Shown one piece after another: positions 42,668 to 52,130 of a stretch of 64,000 nt of DNA. Position 1 is the first letter of the stretch. Each line of letters opens with the position of its first letter. Under the pieces are notes generated by a model. The model was not told where the DNA came from and searched no databases. It worked only from the letters and a program-made list of their open reading frames with translations. Source of the DNA: Herminiimonas sp. (GTDB taxonomy: Bacteria; Pseudomonadota; Gammaproteobacteria; Burkholderiales; Burkholderiaceae_D); assembly GCA_027310305.1 (NCBI GenBank), contig DAIDBD010000007.1, positions 124,001 to 188,000 of the forward strand, in the 5' to 3' direction. Both the position numbers and the translations under genes were made by a program.

Positions 42668-43365
42668 GCCGGTTTCGCAATGAGGTCATGCACCTGCAAG
42701 CCCACGTGAAGACACTGCGTCTGGGCGCCGCCGCACTGTTCGTGGTCGCGCTGCTGCTTGGCGCGGGTTGGTGGAGCGCGCCCAAGAGCCTGACTATCCA
42801 CGTGCCGCCCGACCTGCGCTCGGGCAGCACCCGCAAGTGGTGGGAGGTGCCGCCGGAGAGCGTCTACGCCTTCACGTTCTACATCTGGCAGCAGGCACAG
42901 CGCTGGCCGACCAATGGCGAGGAGGACTACCCGCGCAACCTGCGCGCGCTGTCCACCTATTTCACGCCGAGCTGCCGGGCCTTTCTGCAGCAGGACTACG
43001 AGTACCGGCGCGGCAACGGCGAGCTGCGCCAGCGCGTGCGCGGCATCTACGAGATCCCGGGCCGGGGCTACGGCGACGACCCGGCATCGCGCGTCCAGGT
43101 GCTGTCCGCCAACGACTGGATCGTCACGCTGGACGTGAGCGCCGACGAGTACCTCGGGTCGGAGCAGGTCAAGCGCGCGCTGGTGCGTTACGCACTGAAG
43201 GTCGTGCGCATGGACATCGACCCCGAACGCAACCCCTTCGGCCTGGCGCTGGATTGCTATGCCAATGCGCCCCAGCGCATCGAGACCCCACCGGCTCCGG
43301 CGCCCGCCGGCAAGCCCGCCACGCCCGTCAGCCCAGCTGCGCCTTTGCAGGGAGCAACCCCATGA
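42664..43365 (+). CDS. PFL_4703 / TIGR03746 family protein (TraE-like)
   Basis: A 233-residue bitopic protein, one helix (LGAAALFVVALLLGAGWWSAP) and a periplasmic VirB8/TraE-like domain (SVYAFTFYIWQQAQRWPTNGEEDYPRNLRALSTYFTPSCRAFL). Starts with GTG at 42664, overlapping the previous stop; the next in-frame ATG would remove the N-terminal tail. T4SS inner-membrane scaffold. Confidence 0.9.
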   Translation: MSRFRNEVMHLQAHVKTLRLGAAALFVVALLLGAGWWSAPKSLTIHVPPDLRSGSTRKWWEVPPESVYAFTFYIWQQAQRWPTNGEEDYPRNLRALSTYFTPSCRAFLQQDYEYRRGNGELRQRVRGIYEIPGRGYGDDPASRVQVLSANDWIVTLDVSADEYLGSEQVKRALVRYALKVVRMDIDPERNPFGLALDCYANAPQRIETPPAPAPAGKPATPVSPAAPLQGATP

Positions 43366-44294
43366 AGCGACTCATCCCGTCGGCCTTGGCCGGCATGCTG
43401 TTCGGCCTGGGGCTGGTGCCCGCCGTACAGGCCATGGAGATTCTGCGCTGGGAGCGGCTGCCCTTGGCCGTGCCTCTCGTGGTCGGCCAGGAGCGCGTGG
43501 TCTTCATCGACCGCAACGTGCGCATCGGCGTGCCGGCAGGCGTCGGCGAAAACCTGCGTGTGCAAAGCGCAGGCGGCGCAATCTACCTGCGCGCGAGCAA
43601 GCCCATCCCATCCACGCGGCTGCAGCTGCAGGACATGGAATCCGGGGCGCTGATCCTGCTCGACATCGCCGCTGAGCCGGCGAAGGCGGGCCAGGCCGCG
43701 CTGGAACCGGTGCGCATTGTCGAAGGCGAAGCGACACCTGCGCACTACGGCGAGCAGGCAGGCATGCCTCCGAGCACCGACGACGACACGCAGGGCGATA
43801 CACCTGCGTCGGGGCGCACGCCTACCCACAGGCGCGAAACGTCGGTGGCCGTGGTCCTGACCCGTTACGCGGCGCAGAACCTGTATGCGCCGCTGCGGAC
43901 GGTGGAACCTGTTGCCGGCATCGGCCGCGTGAACCTGCGGCGCGATCTAGCGCTGGACACCTTGCTGCCCACACTGCCGGTACGGGCACGGGCACTGGCC
44001 GCCTGGCGGCTCGAAGACCAGTGGGTGACGGCCGTGCGGCTCACCAATACCGCCGCACGCTGGCTGGACCTCGATCCGCGCGCCCTGCAAGGCGATTTCG
44101 TGGCGGCGACGTTCCAGCACACTACATTGGGGCCGGCCGGCCAGTCGTCCGATACCACGGTGGTCTACCTCGTCACCCGCAAACATGGCCTGGCCGAGTC
44201 GCTGCTGCCGAGGATAGGACGCATCGACGCCACCGTGAATCTGCCGCCTGCCGGCGCCGCCGGCACGACCGAGGGAGCCGGCGATGAAAAGTAA
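43362..44294 (+). CDS. TIGR03749 family protein (TraK/VirB9-like)
   Basis: A 310-residue exported protein: signal peptide ending VQAME, then LPLAVPLVVGQERVVFIDRNVRIGVPAGVGENLRVQSAGGAIYLRASKPIP (TraK-like beta domain), a disordered middle and a C-terminal beta domain. Periplasmic/outer-membrane core part of the T4SS. It overlaps the following gene by 11 bases. Confidence 0.9.
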   Translation: MKRLIPSALAGMLFGLGLVPAVQAMEILRWERLPLAVPLVVGQERVVFIDRNVRIGVPAGVGENLRVQSAGGAIYLRASKPIPSTRLQLQDMESGALILLDIAAEPAKAGQAALEPVRIVEGEATPAHYGEQAGMPPSTDDDTQGDTPASGRTPTHRRETSVAVVLTRYAAQNLYAPLRTVEPVAGIGRVNLRRDLALDTLLPTLPVRARALAAWRLEDQWVTAVRLTNTAARWLDLDPRALQGDFVAATFQHTTLGPAGQSSDTTVVYLVTRKHGLAESLLPRIGRIDATVNLPPAGAAGTTEGAGDEK

Positions 44295-45762
44295 CCCGCT
44301 GCTGAAGTGGCTCTTGATCCCGATGGGGCTGCTGCTGGTCTTCGTCGGCATCAAGCTGTTCTCCGGCGAGCGGGGCGCCAGGCCCGCACCGGCCGGCGCC
44401 GCCAGCCAGCTCACGCCCGAGGAAATGAAGGCCCTGGGCGTCGAGGGCGACACGCCGCGCGATACCGTCGCCACGCTGGTGGCCCAGGTCAAGCAGTTGC
44501 GCAACGAGTTGCAGACCGCGCTCACCGACAACAAGAATCAGAAGGCCGAGAACGAGCGCATGCGCACCCGCGAGGGCGCGATCGACCAGCGCATCCAGAC
44601 CGCATTGGATGGCGAGCGCGGCCGCCTGCAGCAGGACCGCGAGCAAGTGGCCAACGATCGCCAGCAGACCCAGGGCCTGCTGCAAGACCTGCAGCGTCGC
44701 CTCGACAGCCTCTCCGGCAAAGGCAGCCAAGCCGATCTGCCGGTCGGGCTGGGCCTGGAGGACGGCGACGGAAAGAACTTCGGCGGCAGTCAGAGCGGCG
44801 GCACCCGCTCCGGCAGCGGCGGTGGCACGCGCTGGGTCGAGCCGGACGATGCGAAGCCGACCAAGAACGGCGGCACAACTGGCGGGCTGAACTTCCCGAC
44901 GAGCTTTGGCCCGGCGCAGAAGGCCCTCTCGAACGCCGCCGATACAGCGGCCGATGCCGGCACTCAGGTGGCCAGCGCGGTGCGCCCGTCCGCCAAGCCG
45001 GTCTACACGGTGCCGTCGAACTCGACGCTGATGGGCTCGATCGCGATGACCGCGCTGATCGGGCGCGTGCCGATCGACGGCACGGTGAACGACCCGTACC
45101 CGTTCAAGGTGTTGATCGGCCCGGACAACCTGACCGCCAACGGCATCGACATTCCCGACGTGGCCGGCGCCATCGTCAGCGGCACGGCCTCGGGCGACTG
45201 GACGCTCTCGTGCGTACGCGGCCAGATTCGCAGCGTCACCTTCGTGTTCCAGGACGGCACGATCCGCACCGTGCCGGAGGACGGCAACCGCGCGCAGGGC
45301 AGCGGCGGTCAAGCCCATGGCGCCAATGGCAATAGCACCACGCAGGGCGGCCTGGGCTGGATCAGCGATCCCTATGGCATCCCGTGCGTCTCGGGGGAGC
45401 GGCGCAGCAACGCCCAGCAGTACCTCGGGTCGCAGGCTTTGATCACCGCGGCCGGTGCCGGCGCGGCGTCGCTCATCAAGTCCAACAACGGCAGCGTGGC
45501 CGTGGTCGCCAACAGCAACGGCTCGCTCGGCACGGTCGGCATCAGCGGCAACGAGGCCATGGGCCGTATCCTGGCCGGCGGCGTGCAGGAAATGTCGCAG
45601 TGGGTCAACAAGCTCTACGGCCAGGCGTTCGCCGCGGTCTATGTACAGCCCGGCGCCAAGGTCGCCGTGCATCTGGAGCAGCCGCTCAACATCGACTACG
45701 ACGCCAAGGGGCGCCGGGTCAATCACCGCATCGGAGGCGCCCATGCGTCGGATCTGGACTGA
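44284..45762 (+). CDS. TIGR03752 family protein (TraB/VirB10-like)
   Basis: A 492-residue protein: N-terminal helix (WLLIPMGLLLVFVGIKLFS), coiled coil (about residues 60-150), Gly-rich linker, and a C-terminal VirB10-type beta barrel (VYTVPSNSTLMGSIAMTALIGRVPIDG, YPFKVLIGPDNLTANG). Spans inner to outer membrane and senses energy in the T4SS core complex. Complete. Confidence 0.92.
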   Translation: MKSNPLLKWLLIPMGLLLVFVGIKLFSGERGARPAPAGAASQLTPEEMKALGVEGDTPRDTVATLVAQVKQLRNELQTALTDNKNQKAENERMRTREGAIDQRIQTALDGERGRLQQDREQVANDRQQTQGLLQDLQRRLDSLSGKGSQADLPVGLGLEDGDGKNFGGSQSGGTRSGSGGGTRWVEPDDAKPTKNGGTTGGLNFPTSFGPAQKALSNAADTAADAGTQVASAVRPSAKPVYTVPSNSTLMGSIAMTALIGRVPIDGTVNDPYPFKVLIGPDNLTANGIDIPDVAGAIVSGTASGDWTLSCVRGQIRSVTFVFQDGTIRTVPEDGNRAQGSGGQAHGANGNSTTQGGLGWISDPYGIPCVSGERRSNAQQYLGSQALITAAGAGAASLIKSNNGSVAVVANSNGSLGTVGISGNEAMGRILAGGVQEMSQWVNKLYGQAFAAVYVQPGAKVAVHLEQPLNIDYDAKGRRVNHRIGGAHASDLD

Positions 45763-46180
45763 GGCGGCCGCGATCATGCTCGCGGTCATGGTGCTGGGCG
45801 GCTGCGCCACCAGCAAGGACCAACTGCTGCCACACGGCGAGTCCACCATGCTCGACGTCTGGCAGCAGGAGACCGGCGGGAGCGGCGCTACCGGCGGGCA
45901 GGCGGCGCGGCAACTGCTCGATGCGCGTCAAAGCCTGCGCCGCCCGCTGACCGACGCCGACGTGCAGGCAACGCCAGCCGCCAACGCCGCCTACACGCGC
46001 ACGGCGAGCACCGAAATCTATCGGCAGTTCCGGCGCCTGCCGAATCCCGACCTGGTGATGTATGTGTTCCCACACCTGGCCGGCACCGACCCGGTGCCTG
46101 TGCCCGGCTACAGCACGGTATTTCCGCTGTACCAGCGTGTTCAGTACGCGATGCCTGGCGAGCGCGTGGAGGACTACTGA
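45743..46180 (+). CDS. TIGR03751 family conjugal transfer lipoprotein (TraV-like)
   Basis: A 145-residue lipoprotein with lipobox VLGGCATS and C-terminal QFRRLPNPDLVMYVFPHLAGTDPVPVPGYSTVFPLYQRVQYAMPGE. Outer-membrane core-complex lipoprotein of the VirB7/TraV kind. It overlaps TIGR03752 by 20 bases and ends on the first base of the traC start. Confidence 0.92.
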   Translation: MRRIWTEAAAIMLAVMVLGGCATSKDQLLPHGESTMLDVWQQETGGSGATGGQAARQLLDARQSLRRPLTDADVQATPAANAAYTRTASTEIYRQFRRLPNPDLVMYVFPHLAGTDPVPVPGYSTVFPLYQRVQYAMPGERVEDY

Positions 46181-49083
46181 TGGCCTGGCTCATGCCACAG
46201 GTGCGCAAGACAGCACCGCTCACCACTCCCACGATCCCGTCAGCCGACATGGTCGATACAGCCGACGATACCTGGGAGCGTCATGTGGCCGCGCTCAGCG
46301 ACGCTGGCATCCCGGAACCTGGCAGCAGGCTCAACGCAAGCCGGCGTCGGCCCGCGACCCATGCCGACCATGAGGCACTCTACGGTGTCGCGCCGTCCTT
46401 CGCCGACATGCTGCCTTGGGTGGAGTACCTGCCGGGCTCCAAGAGCATGCTGCTGGAGGACGGGCAGTCGGTCGCGGCCTTCTTCGAGCTAGCGCCAGTG
46501 GGCACCGAAGGACGCGAGATGGCTTGGCTGTGGCAGGCACGCGATGCGCTGGAGAACGCGCTGCAGGACTCATTCGACGAATTGGACGACAACCCTTGGG
46601 TGGTCCAGCTCTACGCCCAGGACGAATCGAACTGGGACAGCTACCTGCGCACATTGGCGAGCTACGTGCGGCCTCGCGCCCAGGGCAGCGCCTTCAGCGA
46701 GTTCTACCTGCGCTTCTTCGCGCACCATCTGCGCGCCATTGCCAAGCCGGGCGGCCTGTTCGAGGACACGACGGTGACGCGCCTGCCGTGGCGCGGCCAG
46801 GTGCGGCGGGTGCGCATGGTGGTCTATCGGCGCACGTCCAACGCCGCAACGGCCCGCCGCGGCCAGTCACCCGAGCAGGCGCTGGCGACGATCTGCGACC
46901 GGCTCGTCGGCGGACTCGCAAACGCGGGCGTGAAAGCCCGCCGTCTGGCTGCCGCCGGCATCCACGACTGGCTGCTGCGCTGGTTCAATCCGCACCCCAC
47001 GCTGCTGGGTCCGACAGCCGAGGACCGGGAACGCTTCTACGCACTGACCCGCTATCCCGAGGAGGCGGAGGAAGGCGAGATCGAACTGGCAGGGGGCGAC
47101 TTCGCGCAGCGGCTGTTCTTCGGCCAACCGCGCTCGGACGTGGACAACGGCACTTGGCTGTTCGACGGCCTGCCGCATCGGGTCATCGTTATGGACCGTT
47201 TGCGCATGCCGCCCGCGACGGGCCACATCACCGGCGAGACGCGCAAGGGCGGCGATGCGGTCAACGCGCTGTTCGACCAGATGCCGGAAGACACGGTGAT
47301 GTGCCTGACGCTGGTCGCCACGCCGCAGGACGTGCTCGAAGCGCACCTGAACCACCTGAGCAGGAAATCGGTCGGCGAGACCCTGGCTTCCGAGCAGACC
47401 CGGCAGGACGTGCAGCAGGCGCGCGGCCTGATCGGCAGTGCGCACAAGCTCTATCGCGGTGCGCTGGCCTTCTACTTGCGGGGCCGCGATCTGGCCCAGC
47501 TCGACGCACGCGGGCTGCAGCTGGTCAATGTCATGCTCAACGCCGGCATGCAGCCGGTGCGCGAGGAAGACGAGGTGGCACCGCTCAACAGCTATCTGCG
47601 CTGGCTGCCCTGCGTGTTCGATCCGGCTCTCGACAAGCGGCAGTGGTACACCCAGCTCATGTTCGCGCAGCACGTCGCGAACCTCGCGCCGGTGTGGGGT
47701 CGCAGCCAGGGTACCGGGCATCCGGGCATCACCTTCTTCAACCGCGGCGGCGGTCCGATCACCTTCGATCCCTTGAACCGGCTCGACCGGCAGATGAACG
47801 CGCATCTGTTCCTGTTCGGCCCCACGGGTTCGGGGAAGAGCGCGACCCTGAACAACATCCTGAACCAGGTGACGGCGATCTACCGTCCGCGCCTGTTCAT
47901 CGTCGAGGCCGGCAACAGCTTCGGCCTGTTCGGCGACTTCGCCGCGCGCTTGGGCCTGACGGTGCATCGCGTCAAGCTCGCGCCCGGTGCGGGGGTAAGC
48001 CTTGCGCCATTCGCCGATGCCCTCCGACTGGTGGAAACGCCCAGCCAGGTGCAGACACTGGACGCCGACGCCTTGGACGAGGACCGCGACCAGGCTGCGC
48101 AGGCCACGGACGCGGATGAGCAGCGCGACGTGCTGGGCGAGTTGGAGATCACCGCGCGCCTGATGATCACCGGCGGCGAGGACAAGGAAGAGGCCCGCAT
48201 GACGCGCGCCGATCGCAGCCTGATCCGTCAGTGCATTCTCGATGCGGCCCAGCGTTGCGTGTCCGAGAAGCGCACGGTGCTCACGCGCGACGTGCGCGAT
48301 GCGCTGCGCGAACGCGCCCGCGACGCCACGCTGCCGGAGACGCGGCGCGCCCGGTTGCTGGAGATGGCCGATGCGATGGACATGTTCTGCCAGGGCGTGG
48401 ACGGCGAGATGTTCGACCGTCCCGGCACGCCCTGGCCCGAGGCCGACATCACCATCGTCGATCTGGCGACCTTCGCGCGCGAGGGCTACAACGCCCAGCT
48501 CTCGATCGCCTACATCAGTCTCATCAACACGGTGAACAACATCGCCGAGCGCGACCAGTTCCTCGGCCGGCCGATCATCAACGTCACCGATGAGGGCCAC
48601 ATCATCACCAAGAACCCGCTGCTCGCGCCCTACGTGGTCAAGATCACCAAGATGTGGCGCAAGCTCGGCGCCTGGTACTGGCTGGCAACGCAGAACATTG
48701 ACGACCTGCCCAAGGCCGCGGAACCGATGCTCAACATGATCGAGTGGTGGATCTGCCTCTCCATGCCACCCGACGAGGTGGAGAAGATCGCGCGCTTCCG
48801 CGAATTGAACCCGGCGCAGAAGGCGCTGATGCTGTCAGCCCGCAAGGAGGCCGGCAAGTTCACCGAAGGTGTGATCCTCTCGAAGTCGATGGAGGTGCTG
48901 TTCCGCGCGGTGCCGCCCAGCTTGTACCTGGCATTGGCGCAGACCGAACCGGAGGAGAAGGCCGAGCGCTTCCAGCTGATGCAGCAGTACGGCATCGGTG
49001 AGCTGGATGCCGCCTTCAAGGTGGCCGAGAAGATCGACCGCGCCCGCGGCATCGAGTCGCTCGCGCTCGATGCGTTGGCGTGA
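46180..49083 (+). CDS. traC: TraC/VirB4-type conjugative transfer ATPase
   Basis: A 967-residue VirB4-family ATPase (PFL_4706 type). Walker A FGPTGSGKSATLNNI (about residues 546-560), Walker B in DITIVDLATF and INVTDEGH, and WYWLATQNIDDLPKAAEPMLNMIEWWICL near the C-terminus. Energises pilus assembly and transfer. Complete and in frame. Confidence 0.95.
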   Translation: MAWLMPQVRKTAPLTTPTIPSADMVDTADDTWERHVAALSDAGIPEPGSRLNASRRRPATHADHEALYGVAPSFADMLPWVEYLPGSKSMLLEDGQSVAAFFELAPVGTEGREMAWLWQARDALENALQDSFDELDDNPWVVQLYAQDESNWDSYLRTLASYVRPRAQGSAFSEFYLRFFAHHLRAIAKPGGLFEDTTVTRLPWRGQVRRVRMVVYRRTSNAATARRGQSPEQALATICDRLVGGLANAGVKARRLAAAGIHDWLLRWFNPHPTLLGPTAEDRERFYALTRYPEEAEEGEIELAGGDFAQRLFFGQPRSDVDNGTWLFDGLPHRVIVMDRLRMPPATGHITGETRKGGDAVNALFDQMPEDTVMCLTLVATPQDVLEAHLNHLSRKSVGETLASEQTRQDVQQARGLIGSAHKLYRGALAFYLRGRDLAQLDARGLQLVNVMLNAGMQPVREEDEVAPLNSYLRWLPCVFDPALDKRQWYTQLMFAQHVANLAPVWGRSQGTGHPGITFFNRGGGPITFDPLNRLDRQMNAHLFLFGPTGSGKSATLNNILNQVTAIYRPRLFIVEAGNSFGLFGDFAARLGLTVHRVKLAPGAGVSLAPFADALRLVETPSQVQTLDADALDEDRDQAAQATDADEQRDVLGELEITARLMITGGEDKEEARMTRADRSLIRQCILDAAQRCVSEKRTVLTRDVRDALRERARDATLPETRRARLLEMADAMDMFCQGVDGEMFDRPGTPWPEADITIVDLATFAREGYNAQLSIAYISLINTVNNIAERDQFLGRPIINVTDEGHIITKNPLLAPYVVKITKMWRKLGAWYWLATQNIDDLPKAAEPMLNMIEWWICLSMPPDEVEKIARFRELNPAQKALMLSARKEAGKFTEGVILSKSMEVLFRAVPPSLYLALAQTEPEEKAERFQLMQQYGIGELDAAFKVAEKIDRARGIESLALDALA

Positions 49084-49094
49084 AGGAGGGCACG

Positions 49095-49862
49095 ATGCAG
49101 CTGCCTCGCTTTGTCCGTTCCCGCCTCTTCCTCGCTGGGCTGCTGGCCACCGCGACGCTGCTCTCTGCGGCGGTGTGGGCTTTCCTGCATCTGCATGTCG
49201 CAAGACCCGACGCGCGTCCCTCTCGCGGGGAGTTGCCCGTCACCACTGCAGCTAATGTCGAGCCTGATTCACCGGCGCTGGCAGGTCCGCCCTGGCGCTA
49301 CGGTCGGGCGGATGCGCGTTTCACGGTGGTCGAGTACGCCGACCTCGAATGCCCGTTCTGCCGCGCCTACTTCGCCGTGCTCAAACGCTGGATCGACCAG
49401 CATCCAGAGGTCGCTTGGCAGTGGCATCACCTGCCGCTGTCGATGCACGAGCCGGCGGCGTCCGCCGACGCGCGCCTGGTCGAGTGCGTCGGCCAGACCG
49501 GCGGTCACGCCGCGTTCTGGCAGGCCGTGGAGTGGGTCTATGCCCATACGCGCGGCGACGGGCAGGGCCTGCCCGAGGGGCTGCGCTATCCCGACCTGAC
49601 GCCCGCCGCGCAGCAGTGCCTCAACTCCGAGCGGCCGGATGCGGTGATCCGCGCGCAGGCGGCCGAAGCCGCCCGGCAGCACATCGCCGCCACGCCCACG
49701 CTGCGCCTGCAGGACCGCCAATCCGGCCAGACGCTGCTGCTGCGCGGGCCTGTCGATGGTGACGCCTTGCTGTCGGCCATCGACTTGCTGGCCGCAGGGG
49801 GCGTCGATGCCCCGTCAACGAAGGAAATGCCTGCCGAGCCCATCGGCGACATGCCCAGGTAG
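49095..49862 (+). CDS. DsbA/DsbG-like periplasmic thiol oxidoreductase
   Basis: A 255-residue protein with an N-terminal membrane anchor ([21 protein letters not shown]) and a DsbA-type fold with [16 protein letters not shown] (CPFC) and cis-proline ATPTL. Probably forms disulfides in T4SS components. ATG 49095 follows AAGGAGG; the listed GTG does not. The last 11 residues ([11 protein letters not shown]) are encoded inside the radC-type RNA, and its stop codon lies in that RNA. Confidence 0.9.
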   Translation: MQLPRFVRSRLFLAGLLATATLLSAAVWAFLHLHVARPDARPSRGELPVTTAANVEPDSPALAGPPWRYGRADARFTVVEYADLECPFCRAYFAVLKRWIDQHPEVAWQWHHLPLSMHEPAASADARLVECVGQTGGHAAFWQAVEWVYAHTRGDGQGLPEGLRYPDLTPAAQQCLNSERPDAVIRAQAAEAARQHIAATPTLRLQDRQSGQTLLLRGPVDGDALLSAIDLLAAGGVDAPSTKEMPAEPIGDMPR

Positions 49863-49965
49863 CCACGATCTTCAAGGCTACGACGCGGCCTGGCCGCGCT
49901 GATCGACCCCGTTCGCTTCGCATCCTTCGACGCGAACAGCCACTGCGCGAGCGGTGGCGGATGCC
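49818..49965 (+). ncRNA. radC-motif-like structured RNA, copy 4 (upstream of radC)
   Basis: TGCCGA/TCGGCG, ATGCCCAGG, GTAGCC/GGCTAC, CGCGGC/GCCGCG, TGATC, then GCATCC/GGATGC enclosing GCCAC/GTGGC. Closest match to copy 3. It lies directly before radC, the gene after which the published radC RNA motif is named, and overlaps the end of the DsbA-like gene. Confidence 0.72.
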
Positions 49966-49996
49966 GTCGTTCCCATGTTCCCATTCCCATCATCCC

Positions 49997-50032
49997 CGGA
50001 GGGCTCGCCCTCTCGGGGGTAGGCGTCCTCCC
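49997..50032 (+). promoter_or_regulatory. Bipartite leader stem-loop before radC
   Basis: Outer GGAGG (49998-50002) with CCTCC (50027-50031); inner CGCC (50006-50009) with GGCG (50022-50025). It ends about 22 bases before the radC start codon. Confidence 0.5.
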
Positions 50033-50053
50033 CTTATCCCTTGGAGGTTCGCC

Positions 50054-50548
50054 ATGTCTTGCATCGTTACCGACTCCCGCCCGGAGTCGCTCACCCTGAT
50101 CGCCGCCCAGCACGAGGATTGGATCATCCAGCAAGCCATCACCTTGTTGGAGCACCGCATCTTCAAGGCCGGAACTTGTCTCTCCAGTCCCGCCGCCGTG
50201 CGCGACTACCTGCGTCTGAAGCTCGTCGCCGAACCCAACGAAGTCTTCGCGGTCGTCTTCCTGGACAGCCAGCACCGGGCGCTGGCCTACGAGCCGCTGT
50301 TCAAGGGCTCGGTCGACCAGACCTCGGTGTACCCGCGGGTGGTCGTCCAGCGTGCCTTGGCCCTTAACGCCTCGGCATTGATCCTGGCGCACCAGCATCC
50401 ATCGGGGCTGACCGAGCCCTCGGCCGCCGATCGCGCGCTCACCGAACGGCTCAAAGCCGCCCTGGCCATGGTCGATGTCCGGGTGGTGGATCACTTCATC
50501 GTCGGTGAGGGTGCGCCGTACTCCTTTGCCGAAGCCGGTCTGCTGTAG
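50054..50548 (+). CDS. radC: RadC/JAB-domain protein, ICE type
   Basis: A 164-residue RadC-family protein lacking the N-terminal HhH part of chromosomal RadC; it is the JAB/MPN domain alone. Metal site [21 protein letters not shown] (JAMM: HxHPSG...S..D) and [19 protein letters not shown]. Such short RadC proteins are common on ICEs and plasmids; their role is unresolved (DNA processing or anti-restriction suggested). Start follows TTGGAGG. Confidence 0.9.
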   Translation: MSCIVTDSRPESLTLIAAQHEDWIIQQAITLLEHRIFKAGTCLSSPAAVRDYLRLKLVAEPNEVFAVVFLDSQHRALAYEPLFKGSVDQTSVYPRVVVQRALALNASALILAHQHPSGLTEPSAADRALTERLKAALAMVDVRVVDHFIVGEGAPYSFAEAGLL

Positions 50549-50724
50549 CCGCAGTCTGCATTCCGCCTCTCCACGCTGTTTCATTCAACCCCGCGGGAGC
50601 CTCGGCTCCCGCTTCCTCTCGTGGCTGCCCCAAAGCGGAATGGTTGCGGTGCGCTTTCTTTATCGCGAACGAGGCGGTATTGGCGTTCGATTGGGGCTTC
50701 GATCGATTCTCTGGACGCCCGGCC

Positions 50725-51174
50725 ATGACGGCTCCCCATTCCTTCATCTCTCAGCGGTTGCGAGCCATCGGCACAGCCCTCGCGTCGTGGGTTGTCGTAT
50801 TGTCCGCATTCAGTACGGCGGCGACGGCGGCCGAAGTGCTTGTGATTACCGACAGCAGCTACCCCGTACGGGTAGCGGCCGGTACCCGCGTCGTCGAGCT
50901 GGACCTGCCGGCGCGCATCGAGGCCGAGTTGGCCGCAGGCCTGCCGGCCGATCCCACCCAAGCGGCTGCCATCGTGCAACAGCGACTGAGCGAGGGTGGG
51001 CAAGAACTGCAGCGTCGCATCGGGCGCGCCTACCAGGACGTCGCGCAGGCCTGGGGCCTGGGTGTTACCAAGGTGCCCGCCGTGGTCGTCGATCGGCGCT
51101 ACGTGGTCTATGGCGAGTCGGATGTCGCCCGCGCTGCGGCGCGCATCGAAACCTATCGGAGGACCCAGCCATGA
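50725..51174 (+). CDS. PFL_4709 / TIGR03757 family ICE protein
   Basis: A 149-residue exported protein: signal peptide, then AAEVLVITDSSYPVRVAAGTRVVELDLPARIEAELAAGLPADPTQAAAIVQQRL and LGVTKVPAVVVDRRYVVYGESDV (thioredoxin-like C-terminus with VPAVV, no CxxC; TrbC/TraW-like). T4SS periplasmic protein. Start 50725 has only a weak upstream site; the longer form would lack a signal peptide. Confidence 0.9.
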   Translation: MTAPHSFISQRLRAIGTALASWVVVLSAFSTAATAAEVLVITDSSYPVRVAAGTRVVELDLPARIEAELAAGLPADPTQAAAIVQQRLSEGGQELQRRIGRAYQDVAQAWGLGVTKVPAVVVDRRYVVYGESDVARAAARIETYRRTQP

Positions 51175-52121
51175 TCCGCCTGCCGTCGCCCCCGTCGCGT
51201 CGCCTGCGCGTGGCGGGTGCCTCGCTGCTGTTGGCTGGCGCAGCTTCGTCTTTCGCCCTGGACACGGCCACCATCGTGACCTCTGCACTGTCGCCGGACT
51301 GCCTGGAGTACCGCGTCGTCGGCATCTGCTACTGGCTGTTCTGCACGCCGTTCGGCTGCTCGGTGCGCACCTCGGTGAAGGTGCGGCATTACGTGCCCGA
51401 CGCCGTGGTGTCAAGCTACTCGAACACCGGCGAAAACCCGTGGATCGAAGTGCGTCCGATGAGCGTGCCCAACCCTACGGCCCGGGCCGGCGGCGATGGC
51501 ACCACCAACCACGACAACGAAAATAACCTCGCCAAGTTCAAGAACGCCGACGTGATCGGGCATCCCGGCGGCGTGGTGTTCAGCCAGTTTGCCCGCGCCT
51601 CCGGCTACACCTGCCAGGGCGCGGGCACGGCCTTCATGCCGTACCTGTTGAGCACGCTCGACACGCTGGCCTGGCGCTACAACGTCCCCGAGATGGTGTA
51701 CCCGGAGGCGTTGATCCCCGGCATGCGCGAGATCGGTGGCCGCACGACGCTGAACCTGTGGGGCAACGTCTATCCGCGTGGCGGATTTCTGCACCAGACC
51801 GACGACTACAAGAGCGGCGCCGTGGTCGCGCAGCGCGCGGGCGACATCGTCACCCGCCGCGCTCAGCCGCACGTCTATCAGCCGCTGCTCGCCACTGCGC
51901 GCGACGGCTACTGGCCCGCCGGCGCGCTTGTGGAGACCGATGCCTCGACCGGCAAGTGGCAGGAGCTGACGCCGACGCTCTCGACCACCTGCGCGGTCTT
52001 CCCGCACAGCAATACGCGGGTGCAGGCCCAACAGGGTGACTACGCCTGGGCGCTGTGGCGGCCCTATGCCTGCTGCCGACGGCGCGGACAGGTGTTTCTC
52101 GGCAGCGTCGATTTCATGTGA
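51171..52121 (+). CDS. PFL_4710 / TIGR03756 family protein (TraU-like)
   Basis: A 316-residue exported protein, cysteine-rich (PDCLEYRVVGICYWLFCTPFGCSVRTS, RPYACCRRRGQVF), matching the TraU family. TraU-like proteins act in DNA transfer and mating-pair formation in the periplasm; many cysteines explain the DsbA-like gene nearby. Overlaps the previous gene. Confidence 0.92.
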   Translation: MIRLPSPPSRRLRVAGASLLLAGAASSFALDTATIVTSALSPDCLEYRVVGICYWLFCTPFGCSVRTSVKVRHYVPDAVVSSYSNTGENPWIEVRPMSVPNPTARAGGDGTTNHDNENNLAKFKNADVIGHPGGVVFSQFARASGYTCQGAGTAFMPYLLSTLDTLAWRYNVPEMVYPEALIPGMREIGGRTTLNLWGNVYPRGGFLHQTDDYKSGAVVAQRAGDIVTRRAQPHVYQPLLATARDGYWPAGALVETDASTGKWQELTPTLSTTCAVFPHSNTRVQAQQGDYAWALWRPYACCRRRGQVFLGSVDFM

Positions 52122-52130
52122 GGTGATCCG

